Part shown: in pieces, positions 43,548 to 51,678 of the stretch
Layout: every line of letters begins with the position of its first letter
Numbering within the stretch: position 1 is the stretch's first letter
Assembly: GCA_026391805.1 (NCBI GenBank)
Contig: JAPLDJ010000012.1
Location: 73,268 to 137,267 of the forward strand
Direction of reading: 5' to 3'
Length of the DNA: 64,000 nt
Origin: Bacteroidota bacterium
GTDB taxonomy: Bacteria > Bacteroidota > Bacteroidia > Bacteroidales > FEN-979
The notes under the pieces: model-generated
What the model saw: the letters and a program-made list of their open reading frames with translations, nothing else
Databases searched by the model: none
Told to the model about the DNA's origin: nothing
Made by a program: the position numbers and the translations under genes

Positions 43548-45281
43548 TTACTGAATGATGATCTTCCCCTGACAAACCCCCCGGTTGCCGGTAAGTTTAA
43601 TCAGGTAGATTCCCTTCGGGAGGAATGTGAAATCGAGTGAAACCGGAGTCTGGCCACCCACACCATATATCGTTCCGGAATGAACTTGGTTTCCTGTCAG
43701 GTCGTAAATCACAAAAGGATAATTACCGGCCGATGATTCAGGAATCTGGATATTGAAATTTCCTTTTGATGGATTTGGATAAAGAAGCAGGGAGGACTTC
43801 GATTTCACTTCTACTATACCATAATTGACAGGAACCATCCTTACATTCAGGCTGGTGGTATGGCGGTTGGTTACATTGACTGCGTGCACTGTTTTCGTAA
43901 CATATCCAATGCAGGTAAAGGTCAGGTCCCAGTTGCCCTGTGCAATGGGACGAAAGTACCATCCATGATTGGCATTGGAAAATTCATATGAATTATCGGC
44001 ATCGTGACCGGTAATAAAGACCCTGGCCCTGAGCGGAGCGCCTGTCAGGGTATCGGTCACCTGCCCGTTGATCCCGTAATTGCTTTCTTCAATGTAATTC
44101 AGGAATGACCTCCTGTTGTAATTCCAGAAACTAAGCAACTGATTGGCCGGTATTAATTTGACGGCAGAGATCTCCATCGTCATTTCCCGCCCGTAATGAA
44201 AATAGGTGGTATAATCCTGGCGGCCGCCTTCAATTGAATACCATGCATATCCATTGGTGATCCCGTTGTCCAGGTCGGTCAGGTAACCGGCAGGAGCATA
44301 AAGATGAACGGTATCAACATATTCGCGGGAGACGAACTGCATCCAGTTATCATCCGGATGAAACCTCGACCAGGTGTCCCAGGGATAGTTGATCACTTCT
44401 GCCCCGCCATGAAAATTGGCCGACATCACAAAGTGATGAATGGAATCGTAATGCATGAAGGCTTTTGTTTCAACCTGCCATGCATAGCCGTCAGGATGCG
44501 GACCACCCTTCGGATCAGGGAAGTTCCGGTTAAGGTCGATATAGTTTGCATTGTAACGCTGAGCCCCGTTTACGGTGCTGTTGCCCCCGTGGTATGTTCC
44601 GTCAGGATTGGCCAGGGGATTTATATAGATCTGGTAATTGTTAACAAGATTTGTGATCCTTTGAACACTTCCGTAACCTGAAAGAATGGAATCAATCAGA
44701 TGCATCATACAGATGTACCCGGTGGTTTCGTCGCCATGAATGGAGGATGTATAGAAAAACTCAGGTTTCGCGCGGTTCACATTGACGCTGTCGCTGATCT
44801 TGACAGCCAGGATAAGCCTTCCCTGGTTACTTGTCCCGATGGTGTCGAGCCGGCATATATCCGGATGGCTGGCAGCAAATCCGACCATATAGCTGACATA
44901 CTGATCATAGGTTGGATAGAAATTCCAGACGACCGTACTTCCGGGCTTCCTCTTCTGTCCTCCCATGTTGAGCTCAGATTCCTGCAGCAGTGAACCCGGT
45001 GAAGGCAGGATCGTATATTGATAGCCCAGTTCGAGGAACCGTCCGAATTCTGTACGGTTTGCATAGGCAAATACCTCACTGCCTTTCACATTATCGAGGG
45101 AGATGATCTTTGTGAGTGTCCCGATTTCGCTGCGATCGAAAATGGAAAAAGTAAAATAAACTTCACCATGGGTTTTAAAAAGATCATCCAGGATTTTCTG
45201 GTTGTTTTCCTGTGAAAAAGCTGATGAAAATGTGAAGAAAAAGATAAGAGAGAAAAAAGTAAAACGGAATCGGTTCATCAT
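43548..45281 (-). CDS. Secreted M14 zinc carboxypeptidase with T9SS sorting domain
   Basis: The 577-residue protein has a signal peptide (FRFTFFSLIFFFTFSSAFSQ). The M14 catalytic domain (~120-410) has zinc ligands His and Glu in SSIHGDETTG and the third His in SANFHGGAE, and the general-base Glu in MTMEISAVK. A carboxypeptidase-regulatory-like beta-sandwich follows (GINGQVTDTLTGAPLRARVF), then a T9SS type A domain (LLLYPNPSKGNFNIQI to CQGKIIIQ). It removes C-terminal residues from peptides outside the cell. Its start overlaps the end of dapA by 4 bp (ATGA), implying translational coupling to a cytoplasmic biosynthetic gene. Confidence 0.92.
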   Translation of the reverse strand: MMNRFRFTFFSLIFFFTFSSAFSQENNQKILDDLFKTHGEVYFTFSIFDRSEIGTLTKIISLDNVKGSEVFAYANRTEFGRFLELGYQYTILPSPGSLLQESELNMGGQKRKPGSTVVWNFYPTYDQYVSYMVGFAASHPDICRLDTIGTSNQGRLILAVKISDSVNVNRAKPEFFYTSSIHGDETTGYICMMHLIDSILSGYGSVQRITNLVNNYQIYINPLANPDGTYHGGNSTVNGAQRYNANYIDLNRNFPDPKGGPHPDGYAWQVETKAFMHYDSIHHFVMSANFHGGAEVINYPWDTWSRFHPDDNWMQFVSREYVDTVHLYAPAGYLTDLDNGITNGYAWYSIEGGRQDYTTYFHYGREMTMEISAVKLIPANQLLSFWNYNRRSFLNYIEESNYGINGQVTDTLTGAPLRARVFITGHDADNSYEFSNANHGWYFRPIAQGNWDLTFTCIGYVTKTVHAVNVTNRHTTSLNVRMVPVNYGIVEVKSKSSLLLYPNPSKGNFNIQIPESSAGNYPFVIYDLTGNQVHSGTIYGVGGQTPVSLDFTFLPKGIYLIKLTGNRGVCQGKIIIQ

Positions 45282-46174
45282 TGTTCAATTTGTTCGATGA
45301 GTTTTTTAATGAGTTTATGGACCTCTTTGCTGACGGGTGCCAAGGGAAGGCGAACGAATTCCTCGCAGAGATGAAGTACGTTGAGGGCAGCTTTGATCCC
45401 GCCCGGGCTTCCGTCGAGAAAGAGTGCATTCATCAGCTCCAGCAGTTCAAAATGGAATTTCCTGGCCGTGGGAAAATCACCGTTCAGCCCCATTCTGACC
45501 ATGCTCGAGAATTGCCCCGGAAAGGCATTGGCAATGACGGAAATTACGCCGTCGGCACCAGCAGACAGCAAGGGAAGCGTGATGGAATCATCGCCGGAGA
45601 TCACAACGAAATTTTCCGGCCGCTCTTTCAGCAGGTGAAAGATCTGGTCAAAATTCCCTGATGCTTCCTTGATTCCGATGATGTTCTTGAAATCATGTGC
45701 CAGCCGCAAGGTTGTGGAAGCGGCAATGTTGCTCCCGGTCCTGCCGGGAACAGTATAGAGGATCACAGGAACCGGACAGGCCTCTGCAACGACCCTGAAA
45801 TGCTGGTAGATCCCTTCCTGGTTGGGTTTGTTGTAATAGGGAGAAACAGAAAGTATGGCATCGACATCCTTAAATTGAGTTCCGTGAATGCTGAGTACCA
45901 GTTCGGAGGTGTTGTTCCCTCCCATCCCGAGTACTAACGGGACCCGGTGATTGATCTTTTCGACCGCAAATTCAAGAAGGGTCTTCTTTTCCTGTTTCGA
46001 CAAGGTGGATGCTTCTCCCGTCGTTCCCATCAGCACGATGTAATCGACGCCTCCGGTAATCGTGTGATTCAGGATACGTTCAAAAGCAAGAAAATCGATG
46101 GCACTAGATTGCGTGAATGGAGTAACAATGGCAACCCCGGTTCCACGGAACTTGTCATGCAGCTTTTCCGTCAT
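45278..46174 (-). CDS. dapA: 4-hydroxy-tetrahydrodipicolinate synthase
   Basis: This 298-residue DapA TIM barrel shows GTGVAIVTPF at the start, the MGTTGEASTLSKQEK pyruvate-site loop, the YYNKPNQEGIYQHF Tyr, and the Schiff-base Lys in IGIKEASGN. It condenses pyruvate with aspartate semialdehyde, the first committed step of lysine/diaminopimelate synthesis. It overlaps the upstream DUF6913 gene by 20 bp and the downstream carboxypeptidase by 4 bp. Confidence 0.95.
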   Translation of the reverse strand: MTEKLHDKFRGTGVAIVTPFTQSSAIDFLAFERILNHTITGGVDYIVLMGTTGEASTLSKQEKKTLLEFAVEKINHRVPLVLGMGGNNTSELVLSIHGTQFKDVDAILSVSPYYNKPNQEGIYQHFRVVAEACPVPVILYTVPGRTGSNIAASTTLRLAHDFKNIIGIKEASGNFDQIFHLLKERPENFVVISGDDSITLPLLSAGADGVISVIANAFPGQFSSMVRMGLNGDFPTARKFHFELLELMNALFLDGSPGGIKAALNVLHLCEEFVRLPLAPVSKEVHKLIKKLIEQIEQ

Positions 46175-46709
46175 TGTTGATGATGGTTAGGTAATGGGTG
46201 ATCTGCCGGATGAATTCATTTACCGGTGTGGAAGGATTTACATCGAGCATCAGGTCGTAGCACGAGGTGCTGTCTTCGGAATAGCGGCCGATGCGGCAAA
46301 GCGACATGGAAAGGCCGGAAATGTATTTTAATGGCAGGCTGTCTTTCATGTCAAGGTCGATCAGGAGATCAAAATCTTTCTGAATGAAATCCATCACCTT
46401 CTCCTTCGCGGGCCTGTAAAACCAGTTCATATCCCTGGTGGAAAAAAAATCGTAGGATAATTTCGGCAGGAACCTGCTGACGAGATTTTTGTTCTTGACG
46501 TAACCCAGGGCTTTTACCTCCTTGCGGTCGTGTTGCAACTGCGTGACGAATTCAGAAACTACATCATAATCCGGAACATCATCCAGGTTGTAGAGTATAC
46601 CGATCTTCTTTGCATCCCGCAGGTTCGTAATTTTCCGGTCACGACCTGCCTTTTCCAGTTCCTTCCTGAAATAGTGATAACCGATTAACGATCTGATTTT
46701 CCTGAACAT
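46155..46709 (-). CDS. DUF6913 family protein
   Basis: The 184-residue soluble protein starts MFRKIRSLIGYHYFRKELEKAG. Conserved-looking segments are KKIGILYNLDDVPDYDVVSEF, KDFDLLIDLDMKDSLPLKYISG and DLMLDVNPSTPVNEFIRQI, as in DUF6913 proteins found beside dapA in Bacteroidota. Function is unknown. The ATG at 46709 is preferred to upstream in-frame starts because a consensus -7 element lies just before it. It is the first gene of the DUF6913-dapA-M14 unit. Confidence 0.85.
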   Translation of the reverse strand: MFRKIRSLIGYHYFRKELEKAGRDRKITNLRDAKKIGILYNLDDVPDYDVVSEFVTQLQHDRKEVKALGYVKNKNLVSRFLPKLSYDFFSTRDMNWFYRPAKEKVMDFIQKDFDLLIDLDMKDSLPLKYISGLSMSLCRIGRYSEDSTSCYDLMLDVNPSTPVNEFIRQITHYLTIINNDGKAA

Positions 46710-46741
46710 AGTAAAAAATCCTCTGCTACTCAAAAACGCTG

Positions 46742-46749
46742 CAAAGGTA
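46742..46749 (-). promoter_or_regulatory. -7 element of the DUF6913-dapA unit
   Basis: Minus-strand TACCTTTG (46749-46742) matches TAnnTTTG. A 19-bp sequence almost identical to half of the 4635-4656 palindrome lies upstream at 46777-46795. Confidence 0.6.
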
Positions 46750-46776
46750 ACGTTTACCGGGCAGATATATTTGATA

Positions 46777-46795
46777 ATTAACAATTTTTAATAAC
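46777..46795. repeat. Copy of the ATTAACAATT-type motif
   Basis: These 19 bases match 4638-4656 with one difference (G to T at the dyad centre). In both places the motif lies upstream of a consensus promoter. Confidence 0.45.
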
Positions 46796-46921
46796 AGACT
46801 GTTGTTGAATATCCTTTTTAGCAGGGGTTGCGATTCATCAAGGATAGAAATTTCAGCATTTATTATCACCACAGATTGACACTGATTTTCATGGATTGGT
46901 CACAGAAAATATTTTCCACAC

Positions 46922-46968
46922 ATGACTTATGACGTATGACTTTTCGCTATCTCGCTACTTCGCTATTT
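46922..46968 (+). repeat. Short-period tandem repeats (3 x 7 bp, then 3 x 8 bp)
   Basis: ATGACTT, ATGACGT, ATGACTT occupy 46922-46942; CGCTATCT, CGCTACTT, CGCTATTT occupy 46945-46968. They lie just upstream of the MBL gene's promoter. The CGCTA phrase recurs in the 53.7-kb tandem repeat. Confidence 0.7.
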
Positions 46969-46974
46969 CTTTTC

Positions 46975-46982
46975 TATCTTTA
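46975..46982 (+). promoter_or_regulatory. Probable -7 element of the MBL hydrolase gene
   Basis: TATCTTTA matches TAnnTTTG apart from the last base. It lies downstream of the first in-frame ATG (46936), supporting the GTG at 47008 as the start. Confidence 0.4.
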
Positions 46983-47007
46983 CAAACCAATATCAAACTT
47001 AACACTC

Positions 47008-47772
47008 GTGAAGCTGACCTTTCTCGGCACCGGTACATCACAGGGAATCCCGGTTGTGGCCTGTCACTGCGATGTTTGCCGGTCGGACGACCCAAGGGAT
47101 AACCGGCTGCGGTCATCTGCAATAGTAGAGGTCGCGGGACTTAACATCGTTATTGACTGCGGCCCGGATTTTCGTCAGCAGATGCTGCGGGCAAATGTTC
47201 AGTCCATCGATGCCATCCTGATCACGCATGCACACAAGGACCATATCGGGGGACTGGATGATGTGAGGGCATTTAATTATTTCCTTCAGCGGCCGGCTGA
47301 TGTTTATGCAACCAGGGAGGTTCATTCTGCCATCCGGAAGGAGTTCTCCTATGCATTCGGGAAAGAGAAATATCCGGGGGTACCGGTGATCAACCTGCAT
47401 GCCATCGCCAACCGCAGGTTCGAAATATCCGGCCAATCCATCCTTCCCATAAAAGCCATTCATTTCGGCGACCGCACGGTTTTCGGATACAGGATCGGCG
47501 ATCTGACCTATATTACCGATGCCATCGAGATCCCGGACAGGGAGATGAAAAAGATCGCAGGATCACGGGTGATCGTGATCAATGCCCTGCGGAAGAAAAA
47601 ACACTATTCCCACTTTAACCTGAAGGAAGCTTTGTCCATCCTGGAAAAGCTGAATCCTGAACAGGCTTACCTGACACACATCAGTGACCAGCTCGGAAAG
47701 CATGAAGAGGTTGAGAAGGAGTTGCCGGGATTCGTAAAAATTGCTTACGATGGGCTGATTGTTGAAATTTAA
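47008..47772 (+). CDS. Metallo-beta-lactamase fold hydrolase, PhnP-like
   Basis: The 254-residue protein starts with GTG (MKLTFLGTGTSQGIPVVACHC). It has a PhnP-type Cys motif (CHCDVCRSDDPRDNRLRSS) that may bind an extra zinc, the MBL metal motif THAHKDHIGG, then DAILITHA, YITDAIEIP and a late His in LTHISDQ. It probably acts as a cyclic phosphodiesterase or related hydrolase; the exact substrate is unknown. The GTG start fits both the -7 element and the position of the first beta strand. Confidence 0.88.
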   Translation: MKLTFLGTGTSQGIPVVACHCDVCRSDDPRDNRLRSSAIVEVAGLNIVIDCGPDFRQQMLRANVQSIDAILITHAHKDHIGGLDDVRAFNYFLQRPADVYATREVHSAIRKEFSYAFGKEKYPGVPVINLHAIANRRFEISGQSILPIKAIHFGDRTVFGYRIGDLTYITDAIEIPDREMKKIAGSRVIVINALRKKKHYSHFNLKEALSILEKLNPEQAYLTHISDQLGKHEEVEKELPGFVKIAYDGLIVEI

Positions 47773-47922
47773 TTACGGATTACGATTTATTTCTTCGTGT
47801 CTTTCGCGTCTTCTTCGTGGGGTTTTGTGTAATGAAATTTTAACCACAAAGGCGAATAAGTTCATCACAAAGGCGCGCAAAGGATTTTTTCCGGCTTCCG
47901 ACTTCAGGCCTCTGACCTCGGC
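47773..47922. repeat. Intergenic tail with phrase-like repeats
   Basis: ATTACGG ATTACGA follows directly on the stop codon. Further on come TTTAACCACAAAGGCG and ATCACAAAGGCGCG, and ACTTCAGGCCTCTGACCTCGG (47901-47921), which resembles the tail at 43526-43547 after another gene. No gene is seen. Confidence 0.5.
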
Positions 47923-49560
47923 TTAGTTCACGACGACTTTTTTTACTTTCTTAAGTGTCAGCAAATTCATCGGGTCTGAGCCCAATCCTTCCACGTTGTT
48001 CTGAACAAAACGAAGCACCTGGTCGTAGTAAAGCACCACCACCGGGGCATCTTCCATAATCAGTTTTTCCATCTGGCGGTAATAGCCGAACCGCACGGAA
48101 TCGTTGACAGACGCCATCGCCTTTTCGTACAGCTGATCAAATCCGGGGTTTTTGAAATGAGTATAATTCGGGCCCTGCGGTGAAAAATTTCTTCCGTAAA
48201 AAAGGGAAAGATAGTTTTCAGCATCAGGATAATCGGCGATCCAGGAGGCCCTGAAGAAAGGCAGTTTGGCCTGGGCCTTCATCTCCTTAAGTGCAGCCGG
48301 CGGCGAGATATCGATCCTGATCTCGATCCCGATCTCCCCTGCCTTGTATTGCAGGTATTTGCAGATATCCAGGTAATCGGATGTGGTGGAAAGCGTCACC
48401 GGTGGCATTCCACGGCCTTCCGGGTACCCTGCTTCGGCAAGAAGTTTCCTTGCCTTTTCAGGATCATAGTTATAATGAATGGTGGTGGAATCGAACGAGG
48501 GCATTCCCTTCGGGATCATACCATAAAGGCCGGGGGTGCCTATATTGTTCCGCAGGAACTCAATCATCTTTGCACGGTCGAAGGAAAGGTTGATCGCCTG
48601 GCGCACCTTCCTGTTCACTACAGGATTTTTTTTAACTGTGCTTGCTTCAGGATCCACGAGGAAACCCAGGTATTCAGTATTCAGATAGGGCTCGGCAATC
48701 AGCCTGAACTTGCTGTTAAATCCGGGTTTAAGCTTACCGTCCCTGGTGAGTAGTTCATCTTTATAGCTCGGATCGATCCCCGACATGAAATCCAGTTTTC
48801 CCTTGACAAATTCAAGAAAGGCTGATTGCTTGTCGGCCAGGAATGTTATGGCCACTGCATCGAGGAACGGTAACCGACTGCCATTCTCAAATTCAAAATA
48901 GGCCGGGTTCTTTATGAGTACCAGCTTGACACCTTCCTTCCACATCATGAACTGAAATGGGCCGGTGCCGACCGGGTTCTTCCGGAAATCCGTTCCATAC
49001 ATTTCAACGGCCTCATGCGGGATGACTGAACAATAAAGTGTCGTAAGGATTCCCAGAAATGGAGGAAACGGTTGTTTCAGGCGGATGATGAAGGTGGAAT
49101 CATCGGGCGCCAGGAAAGAATATTTAGCACCGGTTTTCTCAACATAATTGAATATCCATGAACCCGGAGATGCCACAGAAGGATCAGTGATCCGGGAGAA
49201 GCTGTAAAGCACATCGGCTGCCACAACCCTCCTCCCCTTCCCTGCCGGAAATACCGGGGTGCTGTGGAAATAAACATCCTGCCTCAGATGAAAACAATAT
49301 TCCTTCCCGTCTGAAGAGATCGCCCATGCCTTAGCGATGCAGGGCAGGATTTCAAGGTGATCGCCAAGCTGGACCAGTCCGTTGAAGATCTGGTGTGTCG
49401 CCCAGATGTTCGCCTGGTCGCGGGCATAAGCCGGATCAAGCGAGGTGATCCCGGCGGCCTCATTGTACCTGAATACGGTCTTGTTTCCATTCTTGCCGGG
49501 ACCGCGGGAACAGCCCAAGACCATGAGCAGGATCAAAACGGAATAGAAAATGTTTTTCAT
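47923..49560 (-). CDS. Peptide ABC transporter substrate-binding lipoprotein
   Basis: The 545-residue SBP_bac_5 family protein has a lipoprotein signal (MKNIFYSVLILLMVLGC, Cys at 17). The domain begins with the usual ITSLDPAYARDQANIWATHQI and runs through LVQLGDHLEILPCIAKAW, NPVGTGPFQF and RQAINLSFDRAKMIEF. It binds oligo- or dipeptides in the periplasm. No permease or ATPase gene is adjacent, so the partner transporter must be elsewhere. The ATG at 49560 is chosen because it begins the signal peptide. Confidence 0.92.
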   Translation of the reverse strand: MKNIFYSVLILLMVLGCSRGPGKNGNKTVFRYNEAAGITSLDPAYARDQANIWATHQIFNGLVQLGDHLEILPCIAKAWAISSDGKEYCFHLRQDVYFHSTPVFPAGKGRRVVAADVLYSFSRITDPSVASPGSWIFNYVEKTGAKYSFLAPDDSTFIIRLKQPFPPFLGILTTLYCSVIPHEAVEMYGTDFRKNPVGTGPFQFMMWKEGVKLVLIKNPAYFEFENGSRLPFLDAVAITFLADKQSAFLEFVKGKLDFMSGIDPSYKDELLTRDGKLKPGFNSKFRLIAEPYLNTEYLGFLVDPEASTVKKNPVVNRKVRQAINLSFDRAKMIEFLRNNIGTPGLYGMIPKGMPSFDSTTIHYNYDPEKARKLLAEAGYPEGRGMPPVTLSTTSDYLDICKYLQYKAGEIGIEIRIDISPPAALKEMKAQAKLPFFRASWIADYPDAENYLSLFYGRNFSPQGPNYTHFKNPGFDQLYEKAMASVNDSVRFGYYRQMEKLIMEDAPVVVLYYDQVLRFVQNNVEGLGSDPMNLLTLKKVKKVVVN

Positions 49561-49643
49561 TGTGAATCCGGATACCAACGAGGAAGGCAAATGTAGGAAT
49601 TTTCGATGGCCCGGATTACATTTCTGCGTGATAAATTAATATG

Positions 49644-49651
49644 TACCTTTG
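49644..49651 (+). promoter_or_regulatory. -7 element of the M1 aminopeptidase pair
   Basis: TACCTTTG matches TAnnTTTG and lies 29 bp before the ATG at 49681, ruling out in-frame starts further upstream. Confidence 0.6.
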
Positions 49652-49680
49652 CGTTCCAAAACCATCAACATCCTTCAAAA

Positions 49681-51678
49681 ATGAAAAAGATTTTCCTGCT
49701 CTCTCTCCTTGCAATCTTCGCGTTAACCACTGTACACTCCCAGGATGCCAGTAAAAGCGGCGCCTATTCCTGCTCAAAAAGAAAGTCATCCATGAACCAG
49801 CAATCGCTAAAGGTTCTGAAAGATTTTTTCACCGTCGGCCCGACCCACAGCTATGACGTGCTGAGCTACACGATGAGCCTGAACCTATACAACAGCTTCT
49901 TCAGCCCTTATCCGAAAAATTACACTGCAAAGACGACGATAGGGATCAAAGCAGACTCGACCCTGAATTCAATCAAACTGAATGCTGTAAACAGTTCGAT
50001 GGTGATCGATTCGGTACGACTTGCGGGAGTTTCTTACACTCATTCAAATGATACCCTCCGGATCCAGCTGAACCGGACCTATAATGCCGGGGAAATATTC
50101 CAGGTAAGGGTTTGCTATCATCATCTTGATGTAGCTGATGGTGCCTTTTATGCCAACGGCGGATTCGTTTTCACCGACTGTGAACCGGAAGGCGCGCGGA
50201 AATGGTTTCCCTGCTGGGATAAGCCAAACGACAAAGCCCTTGTGGATATCACCGTATCAGTTCCGTCGAACGCAAAATGCGGCTCTAACGGAGCGCTTGT
50301 TGATTCGACCATAATCGCAGACACGCTTACCTATCACTGGATCAGCACCGACCCGGTTTCCACATACCTGACCGTACTTACGGCACGGCTGAACTACAAC
50401 CTCGATATTGTTTACTGGCACAAACTCAGCAACCCGGCCGACAGCGTCCCTTTGAGGTTCTATTACAACCCCGGAGAGAGCCCCTATTATATTGAAGGAA
50501 TCCTTCCCGATATGACGACCTATTTTTCACAGAATTTCATTGAGCATCCTTTTCAGAAAAATGGGTTTTCAACACTGAACGGAGACTTTGCCTGGGGAGG
50601 CATGGAAAACCAGACCCTGACAAGCCTTTGTCCGAATTGCTGGTATGAAAATATTGTTTCACATGAATATGCCCATCAATGGTTTGGAGACATGATCACC
50701 TGTTCAACCTGGGCCGACATCTGGCTGAATGAAGGCTTTGCCACCTGGACGGAAGCATTCTGGATTGAAAAAGACCAGGGAAATACAGGGTACCTGAATG
50801 AGATCCATGGCGATGCTGCAACTTACATGGCAGGAAACCCGGGCTGGGCCATCTCTGTTCCCGACTGGGCCATCAATACGCCGCCACTGGGCGTTCTTTT
50901 CAATTTCCAGATCACTTACGAAAAAGGAGCCTGTGCACTGCACCAGGTGCGTTACCTGCTGGGCGACCCCCTCTTTTTACAGATGATGCAGGATTATTGC
51001 GCCGATACGAATTTTAAATTCAAAGCAGCCACCATCAGGGATTTCAACAACAAGGTCAACGAGGTCTCAGGCAGCAATTACGACTGGTACTTTACCGACT
51101 GGATCTACCAGCCGAACCATCCCCAGTACCAGAACAAATATAATTTTGAAGACCTTGGAGGTGGTCAGTGGAAAGTGAATTTCCAGGCCAACCAGGTACA
51201 GTCAAACCCTGCTTTCTTCCGGATGATGCTTAATTTCAAGGTGATCTTCTCAGATGCCACAGATACGACGTTCCGCGCCATGAACGATGTGAACAACCAG
51301 GTTTTCCATTGGACCTTCAGCAAGCATCCGATCCAGTTCTATTTTGATCCGGAGAACCAGATCGTTCTCAAAACAGCTTCCACCACGCTTGGGGTACCCG
51401 AAGCTAATCAGACGGGCGGTTTCCACCTTTACCAGAATATCCCGAATCCTGCAGCCAACACGACAAAAATCGTCTATGAACTCAGTTGTGAAGCCCAGGT
51501 CAGACTTGACATAACGGATATCAGCGGGAAGATCATTTCTACCCCTGTCAACGAAACAAAAACAGGCGGTAAGCAATCTGTCGACGTTGATTGTTCCGCC
51601 CTTGCTCCCGGCCTCTATTATTATACCTTAAAAGCTGGTGACTTCAGGCAAACGAAAAAGATGGTCGTCACGAAATGA
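49681..51678 (+). CDS. Secreted M1 family aminopeptidase with T9SS sorting domain (first copy)
   Basis: The 665-residue protein has a signal peptide (MKKIFLLSLLAIFALTTVHSQ) and an M1 N-terminal beta domain (VLSYTMSLNLYNSF). The catalytic domain has the exopeptidase motif GGMENQT and zinc motif HEYAHQWFGD with Glu in NEGFATW (HExxH-x18-E); a later Tyr (FQITYEKGA) matches the transition-state residue. A T9SS type A domain ends it (FHLYQNIPNPAANTTKIVYE to TKKMVVTK). It removes N-terminal residues from peptides outside the cell. The next gene is a close paralog overlapping by 4 bp. Confidence 0.93.
   Translation: MKKIFLLSLLAIFALTTVHSQDASKSGAYSCSKRKSSMNQQSLKVLKDFFTVGPTHSYDVLSYTMSLNLYNSFFSPYPKNYTAKTTIGIKADSTLNSIKLNAVNSSMVIDSVRLAGVSYTHSNDTLRIQLNRTYNAGEIFQVRVCYHHLDVADGAFYANGGFVFTDCEPEGARKWFPCWDKPNDKALVDITVSVPSNAKCGSNGALVDSTIIADTLTYHWISTDPVSTYLTVLTARLNYNLDIVYWHKLSNPADSVPLRFYYNPGESPYYIEGILPDMTTYFSQNFIEHPFQKNGFSTLNGDFAWGGMENQTLTSLCPNCWYENIVSHEYAHQWFGDMITCSTWADIWLNEGFATWTEAFWIEKDQGNTGYLNEIHGDAATYMAGNPGWAISVPDWAINTPPLGVLFNFQITYEKGACALHQVRYLLGDPLFLQMMQDYCADTNFKFKAATIRDFNNKVNEVSGSNYDWYFTDWIYQPNHPQYQNKYNFEDLGGGQWKVNFQANQVQSNPAFFRMMLNFKVIFSDATDTTFRAMNDVNNQVFHWTFSKHPIQFYFDPENQIVLKTASTTLGVPEANQTGGFHLYQNIPNPAANTTKIVYELSCEAQVRLDITDISGKIISTPVNETKTGGKQSVDVDCSALAPGLYYYTLKAGDFRQTKKMVVTK

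Noticed and set aside
46936-47007. Upstream ATG start for the MBL hydrolase
   Set aside because: It lies before the likely -7 element and in short tandem repeats; the fold begins at the GTG at 47008.
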